This document shows positions 19,162 through 27,824 of a stretch of DNA of 64,000 nucleotides, piece by piece. The stretch is from Arcticibacter svalbardensis MN12-7 (GTDB lineage: Bacteria > Bacteroidota > Bacteroidia > Sphingobacteriales > Sphingobacteriaceae): the NCBI RefSeq assembly GCF_000403135.1, contig NZ_AQPN01000002.1, positions 1 through 64,000 of the forward strand. The letters are read 5' to 3'. Numbering within the stretch: the first letter of the stretch is position 1; every line of letters begins with the position of its first letter. The translations under genes and the position numbers were made by a program. Below the pieces are notes generated by a model, which saw only the letters and a list, made by a program, of their open reading frames with translations, made no database searches and was not told where the DNA came from.

Positions 19162-19863
19162 TTAATTAGTGTTTTTATTTATTAATTTTTTCTTCTTAAT
19201 GCTTTCCTGTACTGCTGCAGCAATATAAACTGTAGCCAGGATACTGAATATATAGGCCTGTACCATACCTGTAAGCAGTCCGAGCGCTTTCATAACGATC
19301 GGTATAAATATTGGTGATATGCTTAGTAAAATGGCGATGATCATCCCACCACTCATGATATTACCAAACAGCCTGATGGCCAATGCCAAGGTCCGCGATG
19401 CCTCACTGATGATATTAAAGGGCAGCATAATAAAAGTTGGCTCGATATAGGTCTTCAGATACCCAAGAAGGCCGCTTTTTTGAATACCAAAAAAGGGAAC
19501 TGCCAGAAATACCGAAATAGCCAAAGCAGCCGTAGTGGAGAGCGATCCGGTTGGGGGCTCATACCAGGGCAGGATTATCCAAAAATTGCACATGGCTATA
19601 AACAAAAACAAAGTACCTATAAAGCCGATATACTGTTTAGGGTTTCCCAGGCCGACTTCCTGTATCTGATCTTTTATCCCGGTTACAATCATTTCCAGTA
19701 TACATTGCCAGCGAGAAATTTTATGCGTAGTTTTCAGTTTACGTGTCACCAGTTTTGCCCCGATAACCATAAATAACATAATGCCCCAGGTAGTAACTAT
19801 GGTGAGGTTAATGGTGATAAACCCATGACTCCAAAAGACAGTCTGATCAGGAGTTAAATTCAT
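19162..19863 (-). CDS. atpB: N-ATPase a subunit
   Basis: 233 residues, five or six membrane helices. The essential arginine is in SRTLALAIRLFGNIMSGGM (about residue 172), and the C-terminal helix shows MVQAYIFSILATVYIAAAVQ. It forms the ion half-channels against the c ring. Its ATG overlaps the atpR stop by 4 bp (ATGA), so the two are translationally coupled. Confidence 0.95.
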   Translation of the reverse strand: MNLTPDQTVFWSHGFITINLTIVTTWGIMLFMVIGAKLVTRKLKTTHKISRWQCILEMIVTGIKDQIQEVGLGNPKQYIGFIGTLFLFIAMCNFWIILPWYEPPTGSLSTTAALAISVFLAVPFFGIQKSGLLGYLKTYIEPTFIMLPFNIISEASRTLALAIRLFGNIMSGGMIIAILLSISPIFIPIVMKALGLLTGMVQAYIFSILATVYIAAAVQESIKKKKLINKNTN

Positions 19864-20150
19864 AGCTGACTTGTTTTTGCTGATACGGTTTGTTTTTGAT
19901 CAAGCCTACCGGTGATCCGCATAACCAAAAATCGCGCTATTATAAATCCGGATACAGCTATAACCAATTTTTGCCAGTTTCCTTGTGCAACAAAATAAAA
20001 CCCTGTTAAAACAATAACGGTTCGGGTAAGGGAACTGAGGAGTATCCACATTGCAGGATAACGAGTTCCCATTGTCTTTTTTACAGTGAACCAAAGCCCG
20101 CCAAAGAATATCATTCCTAAAACTATACCACTTATCAATGCTATGATCAT
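19860..20150 (-). CDS. atpR: N-ATPase-specific subunit AtpR
   Basis: 96 residues with three hydrophobic helices (about 2-20, 32-50, 62-80). Helices 2-3 contain the arginines SLTRTVIVLTGFYF and IIARFLVMRI. Small integral membrane proteins at this point between atpQ and atpB are the hallmark AtpR of N-ATPase operons, where they are thought to assist assembly of the c ring. Assignment rests mainly on operon position and topology. Confidence 0.85.
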   Translation of the reverse strand: MIIALISGIVLGMIFFGGLWFTVKKTMGTRYPAMWILLSSLTRTVIVLTGFYFVAQGNWQKLVIAVSGFIIARFLVMRITGRLDQKQTVSAKTSQL

Positions 20151-20164
20151 AACTTATAGATTTT

Positions 20165-20455
20165 TTAATCTTGTTTAATTACCCAATTCCACGCGATCAA
20201 ACAGCCGGCTAACAAACCTGAGATTAAACAGGTTAACGTCCATGAAAAGGATTGGGGATAATTTTTATCAAGCCATATTCCACCGATCGTACCTAAAAAC
20301 GTCGGTACCGCTACCGACCAGCCAATCATTCCGAACATGCCCAGGCCAAACCATTCTGCTCTTTTATTCTCAGCAAGTGCCTTTAGTTTTCGGTTTTCCT
20401 TTTCCGAGATTAGCCGCTTAAAACTATCGGCATCATCCTTTCTTAATTTATCCAT
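20165..20455 (-). CDS. atpQ: N-ATPase-specific subunit AtpQ (AtpZ/AtpI-like)
   Basis: 96 residues. A charged N-terminal helix (RKDDADSFKRLISEKENRKLKAL) is followed by two membrane helices; GMFGMIGWSVAVPTFLGTIGGIWLDKNYP matches the AtpZ/AtpI-like GxxxGxWLD pattern. Position between atpC and atpR fits AtpQ. Starts 2 bp after the atpC reading frame ends. Confidence 0.87.
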   Translation of the reverse strand: MDKLRKDDADSFKRLISEKENRKLKALAENKRAEWFGLGMFGMIGWSVAVPTFLGTIGGIWLDKNYPQSFSWTLTCLISGLLAGCLIAWNWVIKQD

Positions 20456-20456
20456 T

Positions 20457-20840
20457 TTATACCTGTTGAAATTTCTTTAGCCTGGATAGGAAGCCAGTTT
20501 CTAAACTTGATGCCATATACCTGACTTTTTCCTGATCGGCACTTATGTTTTTGAACTCGTTTTGGATGGTATCAGCAAGTTTGCCCAACTCAACGCCACC
20601 TACGGCATTTCTTACGGAAACCATTATCTGGTCACCTGCTTTTACCAGCAATCCTTCGTCCACCGCTATATAATGTACCTTATCAGTTTTATAAGCTAAT
20701 ATACCCGGAACCAGAACCACAATGCAGTCCAGCCTTTGCGGCAAGAAACCGAAAGAGCCTTCGCTTGTTTCCGCCACAACGCTACTTACGTTTTTTATTT
20801 CGGCAAAAACTTTATATGGCAACAAGATCTTTATATCCAT
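20457..20840 (-). CDS. atpC: N-ATPase epsilon subunit
   Basis: 127 residues. The N-terminal beta-sandwich is recognisable (DIKILLPYKVFAEIKNVSSVVAETSEGSFGFLPQRLD, where GSFGFLP matches the GxxGxLP motif; AVDEGLLVKAGDQI). The C-terminal helices are shorter than in standard epsilon. In N-ATPase loci atpC follows atpD directly, as here. Confidence 0.92.
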   Translation of the reverse strand: MDIKILLPYKVFAEIKNVSSVVAETSEGSFGFLPQRLDCIVVLVPGILAYKTDKVHYIAVDEGLLVKAGDQIMVSVRNAVGGVELGKLADTIQNEFKNISADQEKVRYMASSLETGFLSRLKKFQQV

Positions 20841-20855
20841 GCTATTTTCTATTGC

Positions 20856-22322
<1,467 letters not shown>

Positions 22323-23066
22323 TTAGAAAAGCTTTTCTTTTATATTTTCAGGTGTAGCAGGATAAATCAAGTCGCTGGTGTCCGCTAATGCCTTTTCATC
22401 CTTGTGATGATATTCGCAATGCTGCAGCAAATGACTGATCAAACTGATACGAGTTTCATGTTTCTCGTCCGCCTTAACAATATACCAGGGTGCATGGTCA
22501 AAACTGGTTTTCAAGAGCATTTCGTCCCTGGCGTCAGAATAATCCTTCCAATGTTTACTTGCAACTTCATCAATAGGGCTTATTTTCCATTGTTTTAGGG
22601 GGTCTTTACGCCGATCTTCCAGTCTTTTTTCCTGTTCATCTTTACTGATATCCAGATAATATTTGAAGATAATAAAACCTGCATTAACAAGTGTTTCCTC
22701 AAACAATTCAACTTCCTTAAAAAACGACTTGTATTGTTTAGTTGTGCAAAACTTCATTACTTTTTCAACCCCAGCCCTGTTATACCAGCTTCGGTTGAAA
22801 AGAACAAATTCTCCGGAAACAGGTAGATGAGCCGTATACCGCTGAAAATACCATTCATCTTCCTGCCTGTTGGATGGTTTACCTAAGGCCACAACAATAG
22901 CTTCACGAGGACTCAGGTGTTTAACTATCCTTTTAATGGTGCCGTCTTTACCCGCTGCATCCCTGCCTTCAAGTATCACGACAAGCTTGAGTCCGGATGC
23001 GATAATCTCTTTCTGCAGTTTGACCAGCTCAATGTAAAGTCCATGCAATATTTCTTTATTTTTCAT
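22323..23066 (-). CDS. ppk2: Polyphosphate kinase 2 family protein
   Basis: 247 residues. Cytoplasmic P-loop kinase moving phosphate between polyphosphate and nucleoside (di)phosphates. Walker A is GRDAAGKDG (residues 34-42), then HLSPREAIVVALGKPS, FNRSWYNRAGVEKVM (Walker B-like region) and EDRRKDPLKQWKISPID (lid). Length fits the single-domain PPK2 group. The ATG overlaps the stop of the upstream PRC-like gene (TAATG) and atpD starts 15 bp downstream, so it is very probably co-transcribed with the N-ATPase, linking ATPase and polyphosphate metabolism (inference). Confidence 0.93.
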   Translation of the reverse strand: MKNKEILHGLYIELVKLQKEIIASGLKLVVILEGRDAAGKDGTIKRIVKHLSPREAIVVALGKPSNRQEDEWYFQRYTAHLPVSGEFVLFNRSWYNRAGVEKVMKFCTTKQYKSFFKEVELFEETLVNAGFIIFKYYLDISKDEQEKRLEDRRKDPLKQWKISPIDEVASKHWKDYSDARDEMLLKTSFDHAPWYIVKADEKHETRISLISHLLQHCEYHHKDEKALADTSDLIYPATPENIKEKLF

Positions 23067-23266
23067 TATTTTAACATCGGTAAATGGCGATAACTATCTT
23101 CTTCGAAAAGTTGACTTTGATCTATGTCGGCTTTATTGATGTCCAAGAACACCAAACTGTCGCTCCACTCTATTTTCCTGATATGAACAATCGGTATGTT
23201 TACTTTTTTGCCACCGAACCAGTTATGAGTATCTACCACAATACCCACAACTTGCCAGGTTTCCAT
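23066..23266 (-). CDS. Small PRC-barrel-like protein
   Basis: 66 residues, beta-rich: TWQVVGIVVDTHNWFGGKKVNIPIVHIRKIEWSDSLVFLDI resembles a PRC-barrel domain, where a cofactor- or RNA-binding beta barrel links to partner proteins. First gene of the N-ATPase operon, overlapping PPK2 by a TAATG stop/start. An exact 18-bp repeat shared with the cupin gene lies 73 bp upstream. The family call is from pattern only. Confidence 0.7.
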   Translation of the reverse strand: METWQVVGIVVDTHNWFGGKKVNIPIVHIRKIEWSDSLVFLDINKADIDQSQLFEEDSYRHLPMLK

Positions 23267-23338
23267 CTTTACATGCTAAACTCTTTCACCATAAATGTCG
23301 GGTTTTAACACAGGTGGATATTACATAAATCCAACCAA

Positions 23339-23356
23339 AAGTTACATTATTCACAC
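23339..23356 (-). promoter_or_regulatory. Shared 18-bp element, copy 1 (N-ATPase operon)
   Basis: AAGTTACATTATTCACAC (plus strand), reading GTGTGAATAATGTAACTT toward the operon. It starts 73 bp upstream of the first ATG (23266). An identical copy precedes the cupin gene in the same orientation. Likely operator or promoter core. Confidence 0.65.
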
Positions 23357-23439
23357 CCTAAAAATAAAAAAGACAAACATTAAAATAAAATGCATTGAAC
23401 CCTGATAAAAGCTGATGACCACTATTTTAGATCTTAACA

Positions 23440-23799
23440 TTATTCATAACCACTTTTGATAATGGTTTGAATCATTTTGAACCGACCGTTGGGCCTGATA
23501 AAACTAGAAAGATGAGCCGGAATAACGATACCCTGCCCGGATTTAAGTTGATTAGAAACCCGGTCGATAACAATTTCCGCGTTCCCTTCAATGATCTGCA
23601 CAAACGAATCAAAAGGAACCGTCTTTTCAGTCAATCCTTCCCCGCTGTCAAAGGACATGATGCTAATATTTCCGGTCGGCTTTTTAATAATATTTTTCAT
23701 AACTATGGCATTGGGTACATATTCGATGATCTCAACGATCATGTGCGGCTTTGCTTTTTCAATACTATCAGGCTCAGCCTGTTTGTATTTTTGATCCAT
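23440..23799 (-). CDS. Cupin-domain protein
   Basis: 119 residues, single small cupin barrel. Motif 1 is degenerate (TVPFDSFVQIIEGNAEIVIDRV, no double His), motif 2 is LKSGQGIVIPAHLSSFIRPNGRFKMIQTI with one His, so metal binding is doubtful. Cytoplasmic, no signal peptide. Transcribed in the same direction as the N-ATPase operon and preceded by the same 18-bp element, suggesting shared control. Substrate unknown. Confidence 0.85.
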   Translation of the reverse strand: MDQKYKQAEPDSIEKAKPHMIVEIIEYVPNAIVMKNIIKKPTGNISIMSFDSGEGLTEKTVPFDSFVQIIEGNAEIVIDRVSNQLKSGQGIVIPAHLSSFIRPNGRFKMIQTIIKSGYE

Positions 23800-24182
23800 A
23801 ATCCGTTTTGTTAATTAAATAAATTTGTATGCATCATGCGTTACCGGTTAAAATATTTAATCACAGTAAAAAATACCGATAACAGTATAAAGGTGAGGTT
23901 CTATTTCTAGGGAGAGTTACATAACTTAAGTAATAAGTTACATTATTCACACTTGTTAAACCGACATGTACCTTATTGTAGGTTACTGGAATATTTATGT
24001 TTTTTTTTAAATAAAACATTTTCCATGGTTTCTCGCTTAAACTAATGTATTCAATACAATAACTTGAAAACCAAAACTCTATTCTCTCCTCATTATCATA
24101 ATAAGATCTATACTAATAGAAGGCGGGATTTGAAATCTTTTTCAACTACAGCACTATGCTAATTTAATCAACAGATAATATC
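23800..24182. promoter_or_regulatory. Divergent intergenic region, cupin / AraC-type regulator
   Basis: 383 bp with no gene. It holds the second copy of the 18-bp element and, beside it, the related GAGTTACATAACTT-like string (about 23934 leftward), so several half-sites of GTTACAT type are clustered within 35 bp. It must contain promoters for the cupin (minus) and the AraC-like gene (plus). Confidence 0.55.
23935..23952 (-). promoter_or_regulatory. Shared 18-bp element, copy 2 (cupin gene)
   Basis: Identical to the copy at 23339-23356 and in the same orientation; it lies 136 bp upstream of the cupin ATG at 23799 and about 230 bp upstream of the divergent AraC-type regulator. Confidence 0.65.
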
Positions 24183-24746
24183 ATGAAACTTTACGTCAGA
24201 AATATGGTGTGTATCCGTTGCAAAATGATTGTCAAACAAGAATTAAAAAAGCTTTCCTTGAATTATGTAAACGTAGAATTAGGTGAAATTGAGATTATGG
24301 AGAAAGTTTCTCCTGCCCAATTGGAAGAACTTAGTGTTGCACTTTTGAAGTATGGTTTAGAGTTAATGGATGACAGAAAAAGTATCCTGATTGAAAAAAT
24401 TAAAAAGGTCATTGTGGAGCTAATCCATTATTCTGATGAGCCGGAAAAAATTAATTTTTCTGACTATCTCAGTGAAAAATTAAATCATAATTATACCTAT
24501 TTAGCCAATTTATTTTCTGAAACAGTAGGAATAAATATAGAGCATTATATCATCATGCACAAAATAGAGCGAGTCAAAGAATTGTTGGTTTATGATGAGT
24601 TATCACTCACCGAGATATCTTATAAATTACACTATAGCAGCGTCGCTCATTTATCAAATCAGTTTAAAAAGATAACTGGCTTAACACCCTCCCATTTTAA
24701 GAAGTTAAAAGAATCCAGATGTAATGGAATTGTGAATCCCCAATAA
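24183..24746 (+). CDS. AraC-family regulator with HMA-like N-terminal domain
   Basis: 187 residues. Residues 1-70 resemble an HMA ferredoxin-like domain (LYVRNMVCIRCKMIVKQEL with Cys10 and Cys13; then LGEIEIMEKVS... LLKYGLELMDD). Residues 85-180 are an AraC-type double helix-turn-helix: YTYLANLFSETVGINIEHYIIMHKIERVKELLVYDELSLTEISYKLHYSSVAHLSNQFKKITGLTPSHFKKL. Metal or redox sensing through the Cys pair is plausible but unproven. Divergent from the cupin gene, whose promoter region it shares. Confidence 0.88.
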   Translation: MKLYVRNMVCIRCKMIVKQELKKLSLNYVNVELGEIEIMEKVSPAQLEELSVALLKYGLELMDDRKSILIEKIKKVIVELIHYSDEPEKINFSDYLSEKLNHNYTYLANLFSETVGINIEHYIIMHKIERVKELLVYDELSLTEISYKLHYSSVAHLSNQFKKITGLTPSHFKKLKESRCNGIVNPQ

Positions 24747-24763
24747 TCACGTCAAATACGGTT

Positions 24764-25366
24764 TTATTTTCTCCAAAGTCGGGCTCCTATCCGAATAACT
24801 GGTGCTAAATCTGCTCTGGGGATCTTGTAGGTTGTTCCATTAAAATCTGCACTATGTTCACCCCTTAAATAAAGATGCAATCCAGGTTGTAAATACACAT
24901 AGCGACCAAAAAAGAACTGATAACTTATACCGCCACCAAAATCATTGGTACGAATATTATGTTTAATACCGGAGCTTTTTTGCTCAATACCAAATGTGTG
25001 CATTTCCATAAAAGTATAGAGCTCAAGATTTTTCCAAACATTATATCCCAGAAAAAAACCTGGTGATGTTTTATAGAACCTTTTAAAGTCCCCTTTTTTA
25101 TTCTTCAATCCTGCAGGTTCGGCATCATAATCGCCTCCGTTTATAACACTTGCTCTAAATCTGAATTTTTCATACCGGTATCCCAATGCAAAATGGTAAC
25201 CACCTGTTAAAAACATAGGAAAAAGACTTTCTACTTCAAAAGCTTGTTTAACAATATAATTGCGTGGATTAGGTTTTAAAAAGGTGCTTTTTAATAAATC
25301 ACTCTGTGCCTTTAACTGGAGGGTCATAGTAGCGATAATAATAATAAATGCGATGCATTTTTTCAT
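24764..25366 (-). CDS. Outer-membrane beta-barrel-like secreted protein
   Basis: 200 residues. Signal peptide MKKCIAFIIIIATMTLQLKAQ; the rest alternates aromatic/polar strands (GGYHFALGYRYEKFRFRASVI, SPGFFLGYNVWKNLELYTFMEMHTFGI, FGGGISYQFFFGRYVYLQPGLHLYL) and ends with a charged-aromatic strand, typical of small outer-membrane barrels. No known family. Ends 17 bp from the convergent AraC gene; lies 90 bp downstream of the Crp-like gene and may be its target or co-transcribed. Confidence 0.75.
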   Translation of the reverse strand: MKKCIAFIIIIATMTLQLKAQSDLLKSTFLKPNPRNYIVKQAFEVESLFPMFLTGGYHFALGYRYEKFRFRASVINGGDYDAEPAGLKNKKGDFKRFYKTSPGFFLGYNVWKNLELYTFMEMHTFGIEQKSSGIKHNIRTNDFGGGISYQFFFGRYVYLQPGLHLYLRGEHSADFNGTTYKIPRADLAPVIRIGARLWRK

Positions 25367-25455
25367 GACAATTATGTTTTGATAATATTATGTCACAAAA
25401 ATGAGGATCTTGTACTTTTAAATACGCCGCATTTGTTACCAAATTCACCTATTGA

Positions 25456-26031
25456 TCAAATTTCGTTTCGGATTCTACTTAATGATTTAGGATTGATGCC
25501 CAGGTAATTGGCAATATGATAAAGTGGAATTCTCTGAAATACTTCAGGTTGCTGCTCAAGTAACTTCACATAGTGCTCTTTTGCTGAAAGCACCTGTAAA
25601 TCAATGCTTTGTTGCGTGACTTTAATGAATGCCTGCTCAATCAAAATTCTGCCTAATCGCTCTATTTTAGGAATATCATCATACAACTTATTCAAATCCT
25701 TACTAGTAATTATCAAGAGCTCAGTATCTTCAATTGCTTTTACATTTAGTAAAGATGGCGAATTATTTAGACGACTATGGTTATCAGTAACCCAATCGCC
25801 TTCAAAGGCAAAGTCAGTAGTCATCTCATCGCCATTGTCTAAAGATTTAAAATAGATTAACATCCCAGAGTTAATAAAGGCGATAGATCTACATACCTGC
25901 CCTTCAGTTAAAAAACAGCTATTCCTTTTTAGCGTCTCCATTTTAAAAGAACTAAAAATATGCTGCCACTCTTCCTCTGAGAGAGAGATAAATAAACCAA
26001 CAGACTTTTTCAGTTTTTCTACATTCATCAT
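25456..26031 (-). CDS. Crp/Fnr-family transcriptional regulator
   Basis: 191 residues. Cyclic-nucleotide-binding-like domain at residues 10-125 (LKRNSCFLTEGQVCRSIAFINSGMLIYFKSLDNGDEMTTDFAFEGDW), then a dimer helix and a C-terminal HTH (IPLYHIANYLGINPKSLSRIRNEI) of the short Bacteroidota type. No Fnr-type Cys cluster. It begins with two ATGs 3 bp apart. A perfect 16-bp inverted repeat lies upstream. Confidence 0.9.
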   Translation of the reverse strand: MMNVEKLKKSVGLFISLSEEEWQHIFSSFKMETLKRNSCFLTEGQVCRSIAFINSGMLIYFKSLDNGDEMTTDFAFEGDWVTDNHSRLNNSPSLLNVKAIEDTELLIITSKDLNKLYDDIPKIERLGRILIEQAFIKVTQQSIDLQVLSAKEHYVKLLEQQPEVFQRIPLYHIANYLGINPKSLSRIRNEI

Positions 26032-26197
26032 GCCTTTTGTACTATTAGCGCCTAAACCACTACAGATCGCTCCTATTACAAGTTTAACCTATAACCGCTA
26101 AATATTAGCATATAAGAACCCAAATTCATAAAAACTAATAAATCGCTCTTTAAAACTTAACAATTCCTGATCTCTATTAAGCTGTCATTCTAATTTA

Positions 26198-26250
26198 GAT
26201 ACAGGTTAAGCAAATTTTCTAAAATTTATAGTGGTTGCTTAACCTGTATC
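26198..26250. repeat. Perfect 16-bp inverted repeat
   Basis: GATACAGGTTAAGCAA (26198-26213) and its exact complement TTGCTTAACCTGTATC (26235-26250), separated by 21 bases of AT-rich loop. No T-run follows on either strand, so it is not a simple terminator. Lies about 170 bp upstream of the crp-like gene and downstream of a decayed TPR gene. Confidence 0.85.
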
Positions 26251-26299
26251 TGCAACGAATCGGTATTCCGATTCCTAACCTTCCTCCTGGTTAAATAAA

Positions 26300-26711
26300 T
26301 TCAGTAAAACTATCTACTGCTTTATTTTCAATTCTTTACCGGCAATGTCTTCCCAGCAAATGGCCAATATTGCCAAATATCTCCGCTTGTCCCTTTAGGT
26401 TACTTGTTTGTTTGTATAGCGATAAGGCTCTGTTGTATAATGTCTTTGATTGATGAAGCTGCTTATTATAGTAATATAAAATTCCCATCTCGCCCATGTT
26501 GGCAGCCATAAGATCTTTATTTTTTATAGCACTAATAGCGTATCCGCACGTAGGTAAAAATCAAGTGCCTGCGAATAATAAGTGCCGAATCGGGGTGTTT
26601 TTGACTAATCGAACGTAGCGTTAAAAGCTGCGAATCCTGAGCATATGCATTAAAATATAATATGCTAATACCAATAAACAATACTAAAAAAAAATGAATC
26701 CTTTTAATCAT
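26300..26711 (-). pseudogene. Decayed TPR-containing signalling protein, N-terminal part
   Basis: From an ATG at 26711 a signal peptide is readable (MIKRIHFFLVLFIGISILYFNAYAQ), then SQLLTLRSISQKHPDSAL, and after frameshifts TPR-like text: YLRADTLLVL, KNKDLMAANMGEMGILYYYN, LHQSKTLYNRALSLYKQTSN, GQAEIFGNIGHLLG. Such N-termini belong to Bacteroidota TPR-coupled kinases or LuxR-type regulators. At least two frame changes and stops are present and the C-terminal signalling domain is missing. Confidence 0.7.
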
Positions 26712-26743
26712 TGGATTTTACCTTTCTAAATAGCGAACTAAAG

Positions 26744-26902
26744 CTACAAAGCCTCATCGTCATGTTTATCAGGCCTCAGTTCGGATCGATTCAGATCTTT
26801 TTCAAACTTCTTTTCATCCTTTTGGTTTCTGCGGATCAAATAGACGATCAGGGCAACTACTGCTATAAGCACCAGGCCAGCAAAGAAATAACCTATTTCC
26901 AT
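26744..26902 (-). CDS. 52-residue single-helix membrane protein
   Basis: ATG at 26902, stop at 26744. One membrane helix at the N-terminus (EIGYFFAGLVLIAVVALIVYLI) followed by a charged tail (RRNQKDEKKFEKDLNRSELRPDKHDDEAL). This helix-plus-charged-tail layout is coding-like. Lies between the TPR remnant and a tRNA-like remnant. Function unknown. Confidence 0.6.
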   Translation of the reverse strand: MEIGYFFAGLVLIAVVALIVYLIRRNQKDEKKFEKDLNRSELRPDKHDDEAL

Positions 26903-26920
26903 AATCCTTTATTATTAGAT

Positions 26921-26993
26921 GCAGAGGAAGGATTCGAACCTTCACATGCTGCCAACCAGCACCCTGCTTGTGGTAATTATCATTTACCGCTGC
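26921..26993 (-). other. tRNA-like remnant
   Basis: Read on the minus strand, the 3' half is tRNA-like: T-arm GAAGGTTCGAATCCTTC (perfect 5-bp stem, 7-base loop) followed by an acceptor strand CCTCTGC that pairs with GCAGCGG at the 5' end except for one mismatch. The D-arm lacks the GG and the anticodon region does not fold with a T at position 33. Most likely a decayed tRNA. Confidence 0.45.
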
Positions 26994-27062
26994 GAATATA
27001 CAAGCAGAAACTGAACTCAAACATTACAAAAGATGATTTAACATAAGGTTAATGATGTGTTG

Positions 27063-27824
27063 TTAACCAAAATGCCCTTTTACATAATTTGCTGTCAAAT
27101 CATTTTTAGGATCGCTAAACAGTGTTTTTGTATCCCCTTCTTCAATAATCTCCCCCAGATACATAAAAACAGTCTTATCAGCTACACGCTGTGCTTGTTG
27201 CATATTATGCGTAACAATGATAATAGTATAATCCTTTTTCAGTTTTACTATTAACTCCTCAATTTTTAAAGTACTCAAAGGATCAAGAGCGGAGCACGGT
27301 TCATCCATCAATATCACTTCAGGTCGCAATGAAACAGCCCGGGCAATACACAAACGTTGCTGCTGACCACCTGATAATCGTGTAGCAGGCTTTTGCATCT
27401 CGTCCTTCACTTCCTCCCAAATATAACTTTCTTTCAGCGCATTTTCAATAATCGATTGCCGTTTTTCTTTAGGTACATCATTGATTTTTAAGCCGTAATT
27501 AATGTTCTCATAGATACTTTTAGGAAAAGGATTCGCTTTTTGAAATACCATCCCTATCCTACTCCGTACCTGTGTCACGGAAAGATCATTTTCATACAAG
27601 TCCTGCTGCTCCAACAAAAACTTACCTTCAATCCTGGCATCAGGTGAAAGGTCGTGCATCCGGTTAAAACATCTTAACAGCGTGCTTTTACCACAGCCTG
27701 AAGGGCCGATCAAGGCAGTAATCTGATTCTTTGGAAAGGAAACATTAATATTTTTAAGCACCTGCTTATTGCCAAACCACAGATTCACTGAAGATGCGGA
27801 AAGTTTGATATCATCTTTATTCAT
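27063..27824 (-). CDS. pstB: Phosphate ABC transporter ATP-binding protein
   Basis: 253 residues. ABC ATPase energising phosphate import. Walker A GPSGCGKST (residues 40-48), Q-loop GMVFQKANPFPKSIYENINYG, signature LSGGQQQRLCIARA, Walker B VILMDEPCSALDP, H-loop IIVTHNMQQA. NPFPKSIYEN is typical of PstB. The start overlaps the pstA end by 8 bp. phoU does not follow within this window. Confidence 0.97.
   Translation of the reverse strand: MNKDDIKLSASSVNLWFGNKQVLKNINVSFPKNQITALIGPSGCGKSTLLRCFNRMHDLSPDARIEGKFLLEQQDLYENDLSVTQVRSRIGMVFQKANPFPKSIYENINYGLKINDVPKEKRQSIIENALKESYIWEEVKDEMQKPATRLSGGQQQRLCIARAVSLRPEVILMDEPCSALDPLSTLKIEELIVKLKKDYTIIIVTHNMQQAQRVADKTVFMYLGEIIEEGDTKTLFSDPKNDLTANYVKGHFG

Noticed and set aside
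24764-25366. Lipid A deacylase (PagL-type) assignment for the beta-barrel protein
   Set aside because: Barrel-like pattern only; no catalytic His/Ser motif could be placed, so left as unknown.
26711-27046. 111-codon plus-strand frame
   Set aside because: It runs across the minus-strand 52-residue gene and the tRNA-like remnant; the text EEGFEPS is the usual artefact of translating a T-arm backwards.
27038-27066. Third possible Pho-like array (TTAACAT, TTAATGA, TTGTTAA at 11-bp steps)
   Set aside because: It overlaps the pstB stop region, points toward no gene, and lacks a TAnnTTTG box 8 bp downstream; it also contains a short inverted repeat that may be a terminator.
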